DNA of 64,000 nt from Eutypella sp. D-1 (taxonomy: Eukaryota > Ascomycota > Sordariomycetes > Xylariales > Diatrypaceae). How positions within the stretch are numbered: position 1 is the first letter of the stretch; every line of letters begins with the position of its first letter. The stretch lies in NCBI GenBank assembly GCA_023313575.1, contig JAJTTP010000001.1:5704001-5768000 (forward strand), given 5' to 3'. Under the pieces are notes generated by a model that saw only the letters and a list, made by a program, of their open reading frames with translations, did no database searches and was not told the DNA's origin. The translations under genes and the position numbers were made by a program. Shown here one piece after another: positions 23,895-35,320 of this stretch.

Positions 23895-24323
23895 ATGAGA
23901 GCCGTCTTTAGCACACTCGCCCTCGCGGCGCTGTCTACGGCCCTTCCTACTGGTCTCGACTCGAGACAGTTCGAAGTCGGGGACCCAGAAACCTCCTTCC
24001 CCCCGCCCATCACCGCCCCGCCGGTCACGATGCCCCCGGACCTCCCGGTCATCCTGCCCCCCATCAGCGGGCCCATTCAGATCGGAAAGAGGGACGAGGC
24101 CAAGCGGGACGACTTCATCATATTCCCTCCCAAGGTCGGGGGTATGATTCCCGACAAGCCCATCAGCGCGCCCATCCACCCCGGAAAGAGGGACGAGGCC
24201 AAGCGGGACGATTTCATCATATTCCCTCCTAAGGTCGGGCCCATGATCCCCGACAAGCCTGTCAACGGTCACGTCAAGCTCGAGCCCACCGTCCCGGGTG
24301 GCCCCTTGAAGCCTAGCACCTAA
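23895..24323 (+). CDS. Secreted Kex2-processed repeat precursor (two 33-residue repeats)
   Basis: A single exon of 142 residues. The start at 23895 is chosen because it opens directly into a signal peptide (MRAVFSTLALAALSTALP, likely cleaved near residues 17-19); an upstream in-frame ATG at 23790 would bury it. Residues 20-59 are a Pro-rich spacer. Residues 60-92 and 93-125 are two near-identical repeats, each containing GKRDEAKR followed by DDFIIFPPKVG and MIPDKP. Lys-Arg pairs at 65-66, 70-71, 98-99 and 103-104 are ideal Kex2 sites, so cleavage would release DEA-type linkers and two peptides beginning DDFIIFPPKVG. There is no Cys. This is the architecture of fungal KEP proteins, pheromone-like precursors and some RiPP precursors. 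No UstY-type oxidase or peptidase gene lies within the window, so a modified RiPP is not supported. Product activity is unknown. Confidence 0.85.
   Translation: MRAVFSTLALAALSTALPTGLDSRQFEVGDPETSFPPPITAPPVTMPPDLPVILPPISGPIQIGKRDEAKRDDFIIFPPKVGGMIPDKPISAPIHPGKRDEAKRDDFIIFPPKVGPMIPDKPVNGHVKLEPTVPGGPLKPST
24072..24269 (+). repeat. Two tandem 99-bp coding repeats
   Basis: Units 24072-24170 and 24171-24269 are in frame and near-identical over their central part, with several differences at third codon positions. They encode the two Kex2-bracketed peptide repeats. Confidence 0.92.
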
Positions 24324-25266
24324 GGGGTGTTCTAACCTTATAAATTCACCAGCAGTGGCTGTCTCGAACAGCGACTTGTGGGCTATATTGGTGGACTGCT
24401 GAGGTTTGAGCTCATCATACGTCTATGTATCATTGAATTTGTATGGGTCGTCGGAGGAGTGGAAGGACTACAGTACTCTTCTTCGTTTAGAACGAGGGCG
24501 CTGAAGGTTCCAAGGGGAGGAGGGGCTACGGAGTGTGGGAATTATAGGTGTGGCTAGAAGATCTCGTCTCTATATCTTCACCTATTGCGTTTCTGGTTTC
24601 TTGAGAAAAGAAATAATGTTGTATCTTTGATTAAACTAAGCCGAGTTCTCTTTTTTTTTGTGCTCAACGTGAGCCCGATCCGGCTTACTACGTTCACTCT
24701 CCGCAGTAACTCACCTTTGCCGTCGCCGCTACGGCGATGACGCTGGTGACATATAAAACATGGCCTACGTTGACCATAGTAATCAACACGACGCTCTTTC
24801 TGGTCATTAAATTCGTGTCGAGTCACATATCATGGCGAACTGAGTAGGCATCTTGTAATAGTTAATTTGGAAGGATACTGAGTGAGGCCAGTATTGCCCA
24901 CGAGACTCGAGGCAGTCTTCTTTGGTCGGAAAGGGGTCGTCATATAGTGAACACATCGTTGGGGTCAGGCATCTTTACGCCGAATCAAAGAGGTTTCTCA
25001 GGCTACCCATTCAGAGACCTGTAAAATCGAACATGCCTATTTCTAGACGTCTACGTGGGTAATCACTGACTTCAGTTTACAAAGTAGGCTATCACTCGTC
25101 ATACTGCACCCCTGAATACTACTGCCGTTCGATCCGTTCCAATATAGACCAGCCGTTAAGCAGTCGGTCTGTCTCTCAGGGGGTCGACCAGCCTCTCTAA
25201 TCTCGCTGAGTGTGCTATCATCGCTCACCAGCTTAATATCGACCATCTTTGTCAGAACACCCTCCC
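24324..25266. other. Intergenic, no gene seen
   Basis: Downstream flank of the secreted precursor. It contains a T9 run near 24651 and a small GTCGCCG/CGGCGAT inverted repeat near 24721-24736. I see no supported gene. Confidence 0.5.
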
Positions 25267-26790
25267 ATGGCCAGCACCAGTGTTTCCAGTTTTAACGACC
25301 TACAACGCGAATCCGAATTATACGAGCTAAAATTCAGGTTACAACCTCGTATGGAACGTTTCGGCGAAGCCCCCGTAGTCATTTGGACATGTGTTGATAT
25401 CATGTGAACGCTTCTGCTTCGCCAACTAGCATGTAAATATCGCCATGTCGAGGTACTGGAGGATAGGGGTACGCTCGCCGAAGTTAAAATAGAGCTGATT
25501 GTGTAACGGTATATCAACGAAGCGTTCTAGATAAAGCCCCTATCTCTGCAATGACACATCTGCTGGCTTGTGACGATATCACTAAACAGAACCTTGCTTC
25601 TTTTCTTGCTATTCCCGTCTGCCTAACTGGCCCCGCCAGGCTGACTGACTATATTGAAGTCCAAGCTTCCTGCTAGCTACCCGCGTACGCGGCATACGAG
25701 TCAGTCGTGCGCCTCACCAAGAATAGAGTTTATGCTTTAGCCCAACGACCATACGCGCTTGTGATATATTTAGGCTTCGCGGGTGGTCTAGACGGCCAAC
25801 ATTCGCGCCCATTCGAACCGCGAGTGGATGTCGGCCAAACCATATCGTTGCCGGTCCGGGTATCACGGCGCAGACGTGGTATGCTACTTTAGATCTGACC
25901 CTCAACGGCCCGAGAAGGCCAATGCTCGGCCGGTGTTGAGCTTGTTAATTTTGACTCTACGGCTAATATCTCCAGCATCTCTGATTAGACCGGAGACTAG
26001 TTAACAGGCCAACTAGAACACCTTCATGAGCACCTAGAAGCCAAGTACGCGATGGTTTTGCCGCCTAACAAAACTATCTTTTAACATTCCTAATTATATG
26101 TCTAACCTTCACGCAGCATCATCGGCGAGTTATCTAGGGCATAAGGACTAGTTCGTAACGAAGGTTCGGACGAAGTGTCAGACACTGTTTGTTGCAAGCA
26201 CCTCTTAGAGACCAAAGCGGCTAGGTAATAGTTTGGCGGATTATAATTGCGGCAGATCGCACATGAAGTGACGACACGCAAGCGATAAGCACGATTAGTC
26301 TATGAGGCAAGAGGCAACGATGGCAAATGTCCCTGCACACCTGACATACCCGCCTACCCTTATCTGTATTTACATCAACAATTCCACAAGATGCACAGCC
26401 TCCGCCAACTAGACTACCGGGCGAGCTAACGGGCCATCCGGACTATCTTAGCCACGGCCCCAACTCTGGAGGAAACCGAGTAAGCGCCGCATTGAGGCTG
26501 ATATCTGTGAGATCTAAATGGACCTATATCTCGTCGTCAGCCAACCCACTCTTGCCGCTCCACTTCAGTGAATCTGTCTCGGAGAGAGGCTCGGATGATT
26601 CGCATAAGATGGCTGGCTAGCTAGTCGTCAGTACTAGTTTAGTTCTTCCGTCTTCTGGACTAACTGCCCAGCGCCCTAATGGATCACTAAAGGAAGTTGG
26701 CGCTAAGTAGCCGTCAACGGACCCAGGATCAGAAAAATGGACGAAATCGTGAACACCACGAGGTGTATGTAGGAAGACGGGTGTCGACCT
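25267..26790 (+). pseudogene. Possible decayed gene with frameshift and many in-frame stops
   Basis: A well-placed ATG at 25267 (CCCATGGCC context) opens 46 codons of protein-like sequence (MASTSVSSFNDLQRESELYE...), then a TGA. The same frame continues in similar style to about 25510. From there a second frame (codons in step with 25551) reads protein-like for over 1.2 kb, with pieces such as MTHLLACDDITKQNLASFLA, RLTKNRVYALAQRPYALVIY and GQLEHLHEHLEAKYAMVLPP. It is interrupted by about 21 stops, for example at 25674, 25890, 25896, 25986, 25998, 26082, 26091 and 26103. All could come from CAA, CAG or CGA by one C-to-T change, but that is true of any stop. Stop density is no lower than chance, so the call rests on amino-acid texture. 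I do not recognise the family. Confidence 0.3.
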
Positions 26791-27327
26791 AGAGAAGTCT
26801 CGTGTCCGTATCGTAGATAGTTCATGCTTTTACCGCCTTTGATGTGATTCATGCTCGCTACATATTCGCATAGAGATACCTACCTAATGCATTGTACCTA
26901 TCCAGTCGACTCTATGTACTTACATAGCGATATGCCTTGAAACATCGGCCCGGCGCTCCCATTAGCACGTCGGATGCAGTGGGTTCGCGTAGCCTCACTA
27001 CTCCGGTACCACGCAACTCAACGCAGTTCGACACTGCGTGCAGCTGCGAAGCCGTGCCTGTGTGGGCGGTGGGTCCGGGCGAGAACAAGATGATCAATCA
27101 TTAGAGATTGCGTGTTCCTTCCCTTTCGTCTCGTCGGGCTCGTTCCGGCTGCGCATCGCTGCGTGCGGTGCGGACAGGCCAGGCCAGGCCCGGCTAACTA
27201 GCAGGGCAGCGTCCCAGAAGCCAAATAAACAAAGGGACAAAGTAAGCAAACTGCCTTTCGCGAATTGATGCGATGTTCTTCCCTTTCGGTCCAACTACAT
27301 ACCTACCTAACCCAGCGGCCTTCTCGT

Positions 27328-27353
27328 GGGGGGGGGGGGGGGGGGGGGGGGGG
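27328..27353. repeat. G26 homopolymer
   Basis: Twenty-six consecutive G residues, the longest homopolymer in the window. The true length may differ, since such tracts are hard to sequence. Confidence 0.9.
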
Positions 27354-30300
27354 CTGGGTCGCGTTTAGTGGCCTTAGCTACACGCCTACGTGCCCTGTTC
27401 TCTCTCGGTAGGCGACCTTATACGCCAGGTTCCAGAAACGTATACGTAACGCCAAAGCGTGAGGCTCGACGCTTTTCTTTTTCTTCTCGTGGGGAGCGGG
27501 ACCCATCCACTACTCTGGAAAGGTCTAGGTTATATGTTACCCACCACGGGCCAGCCTATCATGGTCGTGGGCCGCCGTCGTTCCCCTCGCTGTATAATTT
27601 GCCCTGCGTGGCCCGTCGCTGCACCCCTTAACGACGTAGCTAACTATGTATGGAGGAGATCATGGACCGTAAGCCACGTTTTCTACCTACCGAGGTGTCC
27701 ATAACAATCTCACTCAGCGGTGAAACAAAACAATACAGCGATTAGTTATCGCCACGACCTACGTCTGTTCGAGACCGTCTTGCCAGCTCGCTAGAAGGGG
27801 GGCTACGTGGTTGTATAGCCGAAACCTCGGTGTGACTTATTGTAGAGTGCATGCCTAAGTTAATTGGTAGAGCGTGTCACGATGTCTCATTATCAAAACA
27901 CATCTAGTCTGTTCAACTCGATTCCTCATCCACAGACAAGTAGTACACATCACACATTTAAACTCGTATATCAAGACAATTTGCGCAGTTCGGTGGTAAA
28001 TTGAACCGGTTCCGACATTGGCCATATGAACTTGTCACCAAATTTTCTTATTGCTTCCCGTATTAGGAAAGTCTTGCAGGGTAGATCGCTACAGAAAAAC
28101 GCCAGAAGACACCAAGACACGAAGCCACGAGTGTTAACGGCACGTAGTGTATTATATCAGTGAGGTGGAGGTTGGTACCGGGATGGGGCTTCTTTTTTCA
28201 TCCCTCTACATCCCCACCGGGCCCGACCGGCGGAGAGCCCGAGCGGTGGTTGGACGGACCTAAGATCAGCTCCATCGCGGCCGGGCAGGGCGACAGCAAG
28301 CCCAACACGGAAAGGGAATGGGTCGGGATGACACGCATGTCGCGAAGGTCAGGTGTTTCCGATTGATGTTATCAAATCACTCACTACCCATCTATCTTAG
28401 CTTAGTAGTCAGGCAGCCTCCTTTCTCCTATATACGTCTGGCCACATAGTATAGGGAGACGCTATTATAGTCCCCCGTGGCAGAGCATGGATCGGTTGGT
28501 GTATAAAGCGAGCCGTCCAAAAACCCACACCTAGGCGTACACTCTCTGTTCCCCCGCTCCCCCGCCAAAAGCATGCACCATGGCATTATAGAGCCGAACA
28601 TATGCAGAGATGATTCGTAGGGACGCAGGCCACGATAGCTAGATCGTAGGGTTGGGGATCTGCATCTATGCATCCCCTCACCTTCCCCGGCGGCGGCCCC
28701 GTCAAGCTGCGACTTCGACTTCGGCTTCTCCTCTCCAGCTAGGATGATCATGCGGGACTGGCCAATGTAGAATCCGCTTCAGACATGTCGGTAAGTGATA
28801 CCCAGAAGGCATTCGCCGATTTCACATATTTCGATTCTCACAATTTCACCTGCCACCTACCAAGTGCTTTGGTTACAAACCTGCAGGCGCGACGATGACG
28901 CCCGAGCTAGCAGGAGGCGGACAAGAGTGAATTTCCGCAGATCAGTGTCGTCTGGCCGTTCATCAATCTGCCAAGTATTCAGGCAAGGGGCACACGAGGG
29001 TGGGTAAGGGGAGATTGCGCTTAAGTGTCTACTTGTTCGCTTCCTCGCCTTCTATATGATAGTATTGTGGTAATAAAAGTGCTGCTGTGCTGCCCAGCGG
29101 TGCGCGGACCGACCCATCGAAAGTCGAAGCGACGAGGGGGGTGTGCTGTGATAGAGAGAATGCGGGTAGAAGAAGGTATCGCATCATGAATGTCAACTCT
29201 CCCACCGCCATCTACAACTACACCCCTTCTCCTCGCTACGCTCGTTCTATACTCTCTCCTTTAGGCACATATGTAGGATGTAGATACTCCATCGAATAGT
29301 TTCTCAGTCCTATTGAGTTGCTCAGTCTATAGTCACATGCAGCCGAACCTTAAACCCAACCTTGGTTCACTAGTTGCCCGGATATACGACCTTACCTACA
29401 ATCATAAGCTGAGTGGTTCATTTCGTCGACGCTCTCTACAACAGGTTATCATGCACCGACTGGGCTCCGCCGGCCTGGTGCGGATAGTAGCCGTATATAC
29501 GTGCCTGCTTGTATGGCCTACCTCCTGCGTACGGATGCATATGTGTAGATAGATGACAGAGTGGTGATGTGCCTAATTCCCCCAACCGGTCGTCACGGCA
29601 GTAGGAAGCTTAGCCATCCATATAGGCATCCGGCCGGGGACAGGCATTGTGGATGCAAGCTTCTATTTGGGGACTATGGCTCGATAGCGGATCCGAGTCT
29701 CACTCCCGAGATCCATTCGACGCCAAGCAATGCATCACTGACTCTGTAGTTAAACAGGTCCGTAGTAGGTTGCTATTTTCATCGCAATGGCAACTCATAG
29801 TCCTACACAAGGGCGGGGGATAAGGGGCAAAGACAGTCACATCGTCTTCCCCTCTCCTCATAGGATAAAACTGGGACATAAAAGTAAACTAGGAAAGGGA
29901 GAGAAAGAAGACTATTCTTCACCGCTATGTGCCTGCCGGTCGCGTCCAACCATCCACCCCCATCTAGGAATCCCTCACCCAATCGCGCGCTTCTCGCAGT
30001 TCGGGTTAGGTAGCATCGGGTGCCCAAAATCATCGATATGCATGATTTATATGTAAATGTGATGCATGTAGTAGGTCATGAGAAGATCGCATAACATCGT
30101 AGAGGGAGTGGCGGGGTCAGCATCTTAGGGGAGAACAGGAGGAGCCCTTGATTCGCCTGAAGGTTTAATGTCAAAGGTTCGGGATCTTTGGCAGACATAT
30201 CATAGGAAAGGCATGCACGCGTAAGGCAGAGAAGACATCAAATGATATTCGAAAATGCCACAGCTTGGTTGGCTTACTACGGGACTTCCCACTGCCACCG

Positions 30301-31963
30301 TATGTAGGCAGGCAGGCAAGGCAGGGCCAGTCCGGGCGCCCTGACGACTCCCGCAGATATGCAGTGAGAGAGATCCGGGCCGGGGAGAAAGAAGAGGGAC
30401 GGATGGCGAAGGGTTGGTTTATTGAACCACTTTGCAGCGACCGCTGCAGGTGCGGACACGCAGGTGCACTGCAACCGAACGATGAATACCTAATAAATGA
30501 TCGTGAGATATTAGTTAGGTGGCGGCGCGCTGCAAGCTGCGAGCTGCGCACACTAGAACACCACTACATAAGGGGTTGACTACTCCCTAGACTGGGTAGT
30601 TTGGTTGGTTCGTTGGTTCGTTGGTAGGGCCTTTTTTTTTCTCCCTCTCTCACACACTTATTTTCCTTCACTTCATTTCGGCGCAATACGGCTGATCAGC
30701 AGCGGTCAAAGTTGCAACCAACTGAACGCCGTCTTGCGCGCGCTGGGCTGGTCGTCCTGAACCCCCCTGGCTGCTGCGTCCGATCCATGGTCCATCCATT
30801 CACCCACTCATCCACCCACCCCATTCATTCAATCATCCCCAGATGGGAGGTCCTTTGAAGCGGATTCAATCTTGGTGGATCTGGCTCTCAAGCGGAAAAC
30901 CCAACCTCGTGCTCTGCGCCCTCGGACTTCACTGCAATTATACCAGAGCGCCAACACATTCCATGGCGCAATTCGCAATGTGTTTTAGACGTTGTTGAAT
31001 ACTACTAGCGAGGTTAGAAATTAATGCTATTAATATTTATTAGACCGCGGGCCGGTAGTCGTAGCCGCGACCGAGCGGAAATTCGGACGAGCCGGCCGCT
31101 ATTATTCTACCCTAGCTAGTTATTATGACCTAGGCAGTTCATTAGTTGTCGCGATTATTGAATTGAGGTCCGAGCAACCACTTCCCATATCCGCTACTGA
31201 TTGGAAATAAAAATTTTAAGATACCTATTGTAAACTACCCCATGTATCGTGGCAGATAGAGAGGGCAGAGAGGCGCGCTGCTGACCCACAGGCGGGCTCC
31301 ATCGCTCATCGTGAGATCGTGAATCAGAAGGGAAAAAAACGCACGAGCCATGTGACAGATCGAAACGAAAGGGATGGCGGGGAGAAGGAAATAATACTAC
31401 GGGTACGTAGAAAAGTGTGCTACGTACTTCGTACAACCACACATAATATGGGAGAGGGATTAGGACCAGCGGACCAGGACCTCACATCACAGAAAACAGG
31501 GCTGCTTAGTCCGACACCAACCCGGTCTCCCTCGAACGTATGCAGAGCTAATGCATGCTTGTGTGTTGCGTTGCACTGCAGCATTACGGTAGGCGGGAGA
31601 AAAAGAAGCAGAAAAAAGCAGGGAAGAGGAAGGGGGGAGAAAAAAGGAGAGAAAGCATGACACCCACCCAACCAGAAGGAGGAAAAGGGAAATCGAAGCA
31701 ACCAAACAAAAAAATTAGAGAGAGAAGGCAGCAAAGAAAAGAAGGGCGACCACTCAGCAAATCCTACCCACAGTAATCCGCCTACATAATAGTAGTTACA
31801 CAATAGAGAACAGCGAACCGGGGCCGGGGGGGCAGGGGGGTCCTTGGCTCTTGAACCAGAAAGAATGACTGAATCAATGAAAGGCGAAAAAAACAGTCCC
31901 AGCATGCCCTATGAAGTGTAAACTTGGCTTGAATGCTCGACCGCATGGCATGGCACGGCATGG

Positions 31964-32010
31964 CATGGGGCAATGCCCCATGGGAGCATGGCATTGGCAT
32001 TGGCATTGGC
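31964..32010. repeat. 9-bp-arm hairpin next to a GGCATT repeat
   Basis: CATGGGGCA (31964-31972) and TGCCCCATG (31974-31982) form a perfect inverted repeat around one base. GGCATT units follow at 31990-32010, and GGCATGGCA units precede it from about 31943. Intergenic. Confidence 0.85.
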
Positions 32011-33733
32011 CGCCCTCGCCCTCCCTCCTTGCCTCCTGGCCGCGCGCCCGCCCCAAAAGTAAGGCGGGTGGCGCCAGCTCGTCCGGGCCAATCAAGGGAC
32101 TAGGAACGGGGACCTCTTTTTCCTTCCCTTGTCCCCCCCATTCATCCCGCATCGATATTTCGTACGAGATCAACTGTCTATGTCCTTTCGGAGCACCAAA
32201 GTGCCATGTCATGTAACCGCGTTACGTGGGAGATGAGAAGGGGGAGGAGGGCGGGGCGGGCACTGCCCATCGGAAAAGCAACTCCCTCTCTTTCCCACTA
32301 GGACGGGGCGATGTAAAATCCATTGATTGCATGGCTCAGCACTAGATGAGATGCGCAAGGGAAAGAAATGGTTCAAGCACACGGGAACAAATTCATGGAG
32401 GTGAACAGTACGTAGCACCATTACACACACGAGCCAGCCACACTAAGGCATCTAGCGATGCGCATAGGTTGTAGGGACCATCACAAGGCAGTAACACTAA
32501 GCGGAAGCAAGTAAAGGTAGATCTCTGGTAAGTGGTTTCATGAGCGAACGTAATCGCCCCAATGTTTGATGTTTTTTTGGGAACCGTGAAGTTATCTTTC
32601 TTTATGTGGTATCTCTGGTATCTCTCTCCCTCTTCGTAAGATCCCGGAGGACGTCCCGTCATAAAAACTCCGAAATGGCTATTCCGTTCCGGAAGGGGGC
32701 GTCCTCGCTAAGTAAACCCAAAACGTAGAAAAATGAACGCTAGTAAGACGACATCGATGGTTCGTCAAGGTGTGTTCTGATGATGAAAGGGGGTATGACT
32801 TTTCAAACCCCAGGGCGGTTGGTCTCTTCTAATCGTAAATCCCGTATCCAATTTCCGGCCCGCCAAAACCCTTTTTTCCCCGAACCGCATTGCCTCTCGA
32901 AACGTGGCCGTTCCAACGTCCACAAACCCCGCTGCTAATATCATCTTCCCCCAGAATCATTGTGGTATCATCCAAGCGAAAGTGGCGGCTCTCCATATCT
33001 TCTTCTAAATGCAGACCCGAGGGGGGTGCTAAACAAATGTAAAATAATAAAAAATCCCTCGATGAATGGCAAAACTCCTCCACACACATGTTTTGGTATA
33101 TTCCCGAGTTGTATATGCCCTGCGCCGTGTGAAAATGCAATGGCCCACTCCAGTTGGTGTCCGAGTCCGGTTTGAAGGGTTTGTTGGAAATTGAATCCAT
33201 GGGCTTTTCCCCTCCTTTATTTGATTTGATCTCTGTTCGTCATTCAAATCATCCGCAAACTCCTCGCTGTGAAACGACAAATGAGAAAGTAAAGAAAAGT
33301 GTAACATGACGTCGACGTAGATACAGGTGAAGTGCAATAAGTTCCAGACTTTTTTTTTGGTATGTTGGTGACCGCATTGGCATGCGAAAGTATCCGGCTC
33401 CTCTTGCAACCGGCATCGTATGGTATGGTACGAACTTCACCTCATCCCTGGGGAATGATGCGCAAAGGATAGCGTGAAGTCCATCACCAGAATTAAGACA
33501 TTACATCAGACCTCCCCTCTCACAGAGAGGATGGTCCGAAAATGTAGTTGAGTATTGTGCGTAACAATCCTTGGGGTGTTCGTGATCCAGGGCTCCAGCT
33601 TGGCCTATCAACTCCAAAGGACGGCATGTTTTTGATTTTTCCAATGTAGGATGTGATGTGGCTATAGATTAATAAATATCCGTGGGATCGAGATCCAATG
33701 ACATAGAAAATGAAGAATGTGTGGCAGTTGAGG

Positions 33734-35320
33734 TTAGTAACAGCCTTGGAGGCCATTAAACAAGGTAACTTGATGATGAAATTGCATGGGGTTTTGTATC
33801 GGCGCAGGCGCGTACCGATTCACGACCTCCCAGAGATACGGGAAGCCGAATCGGGGTGCGCAGCTAGCCGGAGGGATAGGGGCCTGGACTGAGTAAGGCT
33901 GACAGGGCTGGCAAGGCTCCCCAACTGGTCCAGTATACTGTGATACGAACTCTTGGGGAGCTCCGTGCATCTTCGATTCCGGTGGCTCAATGACCTGAGG
34001 TTCCGGGGACACGTCCATGTCATCATCCAGGATGGCAACGTCGTCGAAGTCGTCATCGTCGATTGTCGAGCAGCTGCTGAACAAAGACCCATCGTCCGAG
34101 GAGCATGTCGATTCGTCATCGGAATCCGATGAGGCAGGTGATGGTGGCGCATCGTAGCTGAAGTCGATAGTTGCATCCTGGCAATCGACGTACTCCGAAG
34201 GCTCTGGCGAGGCTGGTGGTGAGACCGGTGGGGTGGCCAGGGCTGTCATCGTGGGCACAGCCGGGACGGTAAACCTGGGGCAGGCGATGATGCTTCTCCG
34301 CAGTTCAGGCAGGGTGATCCTCTCATCCGGATTGCGGGCGAATATCCTCCCCAGGATGTCGTTCAGCTCGTTCGACAAGGGCAGAATCGTCTTCAGGAAG
34401 TCCGGGCTTCTAGTAAAGGCACGGTACGTGGAGTCCTCAAAGGAAGCTTGTTTCCACGGGTTGCGTCCACAAGTCAGATTCACCAAAATAACACCAAGGC
34501 TCCAGACATCATTGGGTGCGCAATAGTAAAATGGTCTCCGGAATGAGGGATCCAGGCATTCTGGACGAGAGTAGAAAAGCTAATTAGTATTACTCAAGCG
34601 GGGATGGGTGGGAAGAGAAAGGAAGTCCCTACCTGGTGACATGTAAAAGGTTGAGCCGCATCCATAATCCTCGGACTGGGCAGATGCAGTGGCCAAACCA
34701 AAATCGGCCAACTTGACAGTCCTTCCTTGGTTCGAGACTAGTACATTTTCTGGCTTCAAGTCCCGGTGAAAGACTCCCAAAGTGTGGCAATGTTCCACGG
34801 CATCCAAAATCTGGAGGAAAACATCCTTGGCCATATCATCCTTACCCACATATTGTCCTCGTTCCGTTATGTTGAGGAAGAGGTCACCTTCTGGACAATA
34901 TTCCAGAACAACGTAAATGCAATCCGGGTCATCCACAATCTTGTGCATGGAAACAACGTTAGGGTGAGCGGAGGCGAGGTAGTGTAGGCGAAGTTCCCGG
35001 TGCTGGAAAGCAATCTGTCGCTGGTCCAGGGGGGAGCCATCCGCATTGAATTTGCTGAGTGTCTTGACGGCATATCGAATGCCCGTCTTGATGTCGACCG
35101 CCAGATAGACCACGCCATAGGCTCCAGTACCGATAATATCTATCAGTTTCAGGCTATCTCCAAGGAATTTCCCTAGTCTCCCTTCTGGCGCAACCGGGAT
35201 ATATCGAGACTGGCAGACAGGAGGGATCGCAAAGGGCTGCTGTTGAAAGGCGCACCTCGTGTTGTCGTACGACGGCGACGCCGGAGGTGTTGGGTATCCG
35301 TAGGCTGGCACATTATGCAT
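33734..35320 (-). CDS. Ran1/Ksp1-type serine/threonine protein kinase
   Basis: Exons 35320-34633 and 34560-33734 give 504 residues. The 72-nt intron has a GTAGGG donor, an ACTAAT branch site and a CCAG acceptor, and the split codon restores the Glu of YMSPECL. Kinase landmarks: glycine loop GTGAYG (64-69), catalytic Lys86 in YAVK, HRDLKPEN (185-192), DFG (206-208) and SPE (228-230), followed by APNDVWSLGVILVNL. The wording around HYLASAHPNVV, YCPEGDLF and CGSTFYMSPE is typical of the fungal Ran1/Ksp1/Sks1 group, which links nutrient state to growth, mating or filamentation. Residues about 335 to the end are a Ser/Asp/Pro-rich disordered tail. I prefer the ATG at 35320 because the extra 48 residues from 35464 look like translated leader (Leu/Phe-rich). 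Substrates unknown. Confidence 0.9.

Larger units (their letters stand above)
26791..33733. other. Gene desert with homopolymer and hairpin repeats
   Basis: About 6.9 kb with no credible gene. Frames are short or low in complexity; the 161-residue minus frame at 31420-31905 is mostly Phe, Leu, Ser and Pro from a purine-rich plus strand. Content: G26 at 27328-27353, a purine-rich tract (about 31590-31750), a CATGGGGCA hairpin at 31964-31982, a GGCATT repeat at 31990-32010, and scattered TACCTA motifs. The right end is the 3' flank of the kinase gene. Confidence 0.5.

Noticed and set aside
31420..31905. 161-codon minus-strand frame with hydrophobic runs
   Set aside because: The apparent membrane segments arise from a purine-rich plus strand (AAG/GAA runs), not from a real protein.
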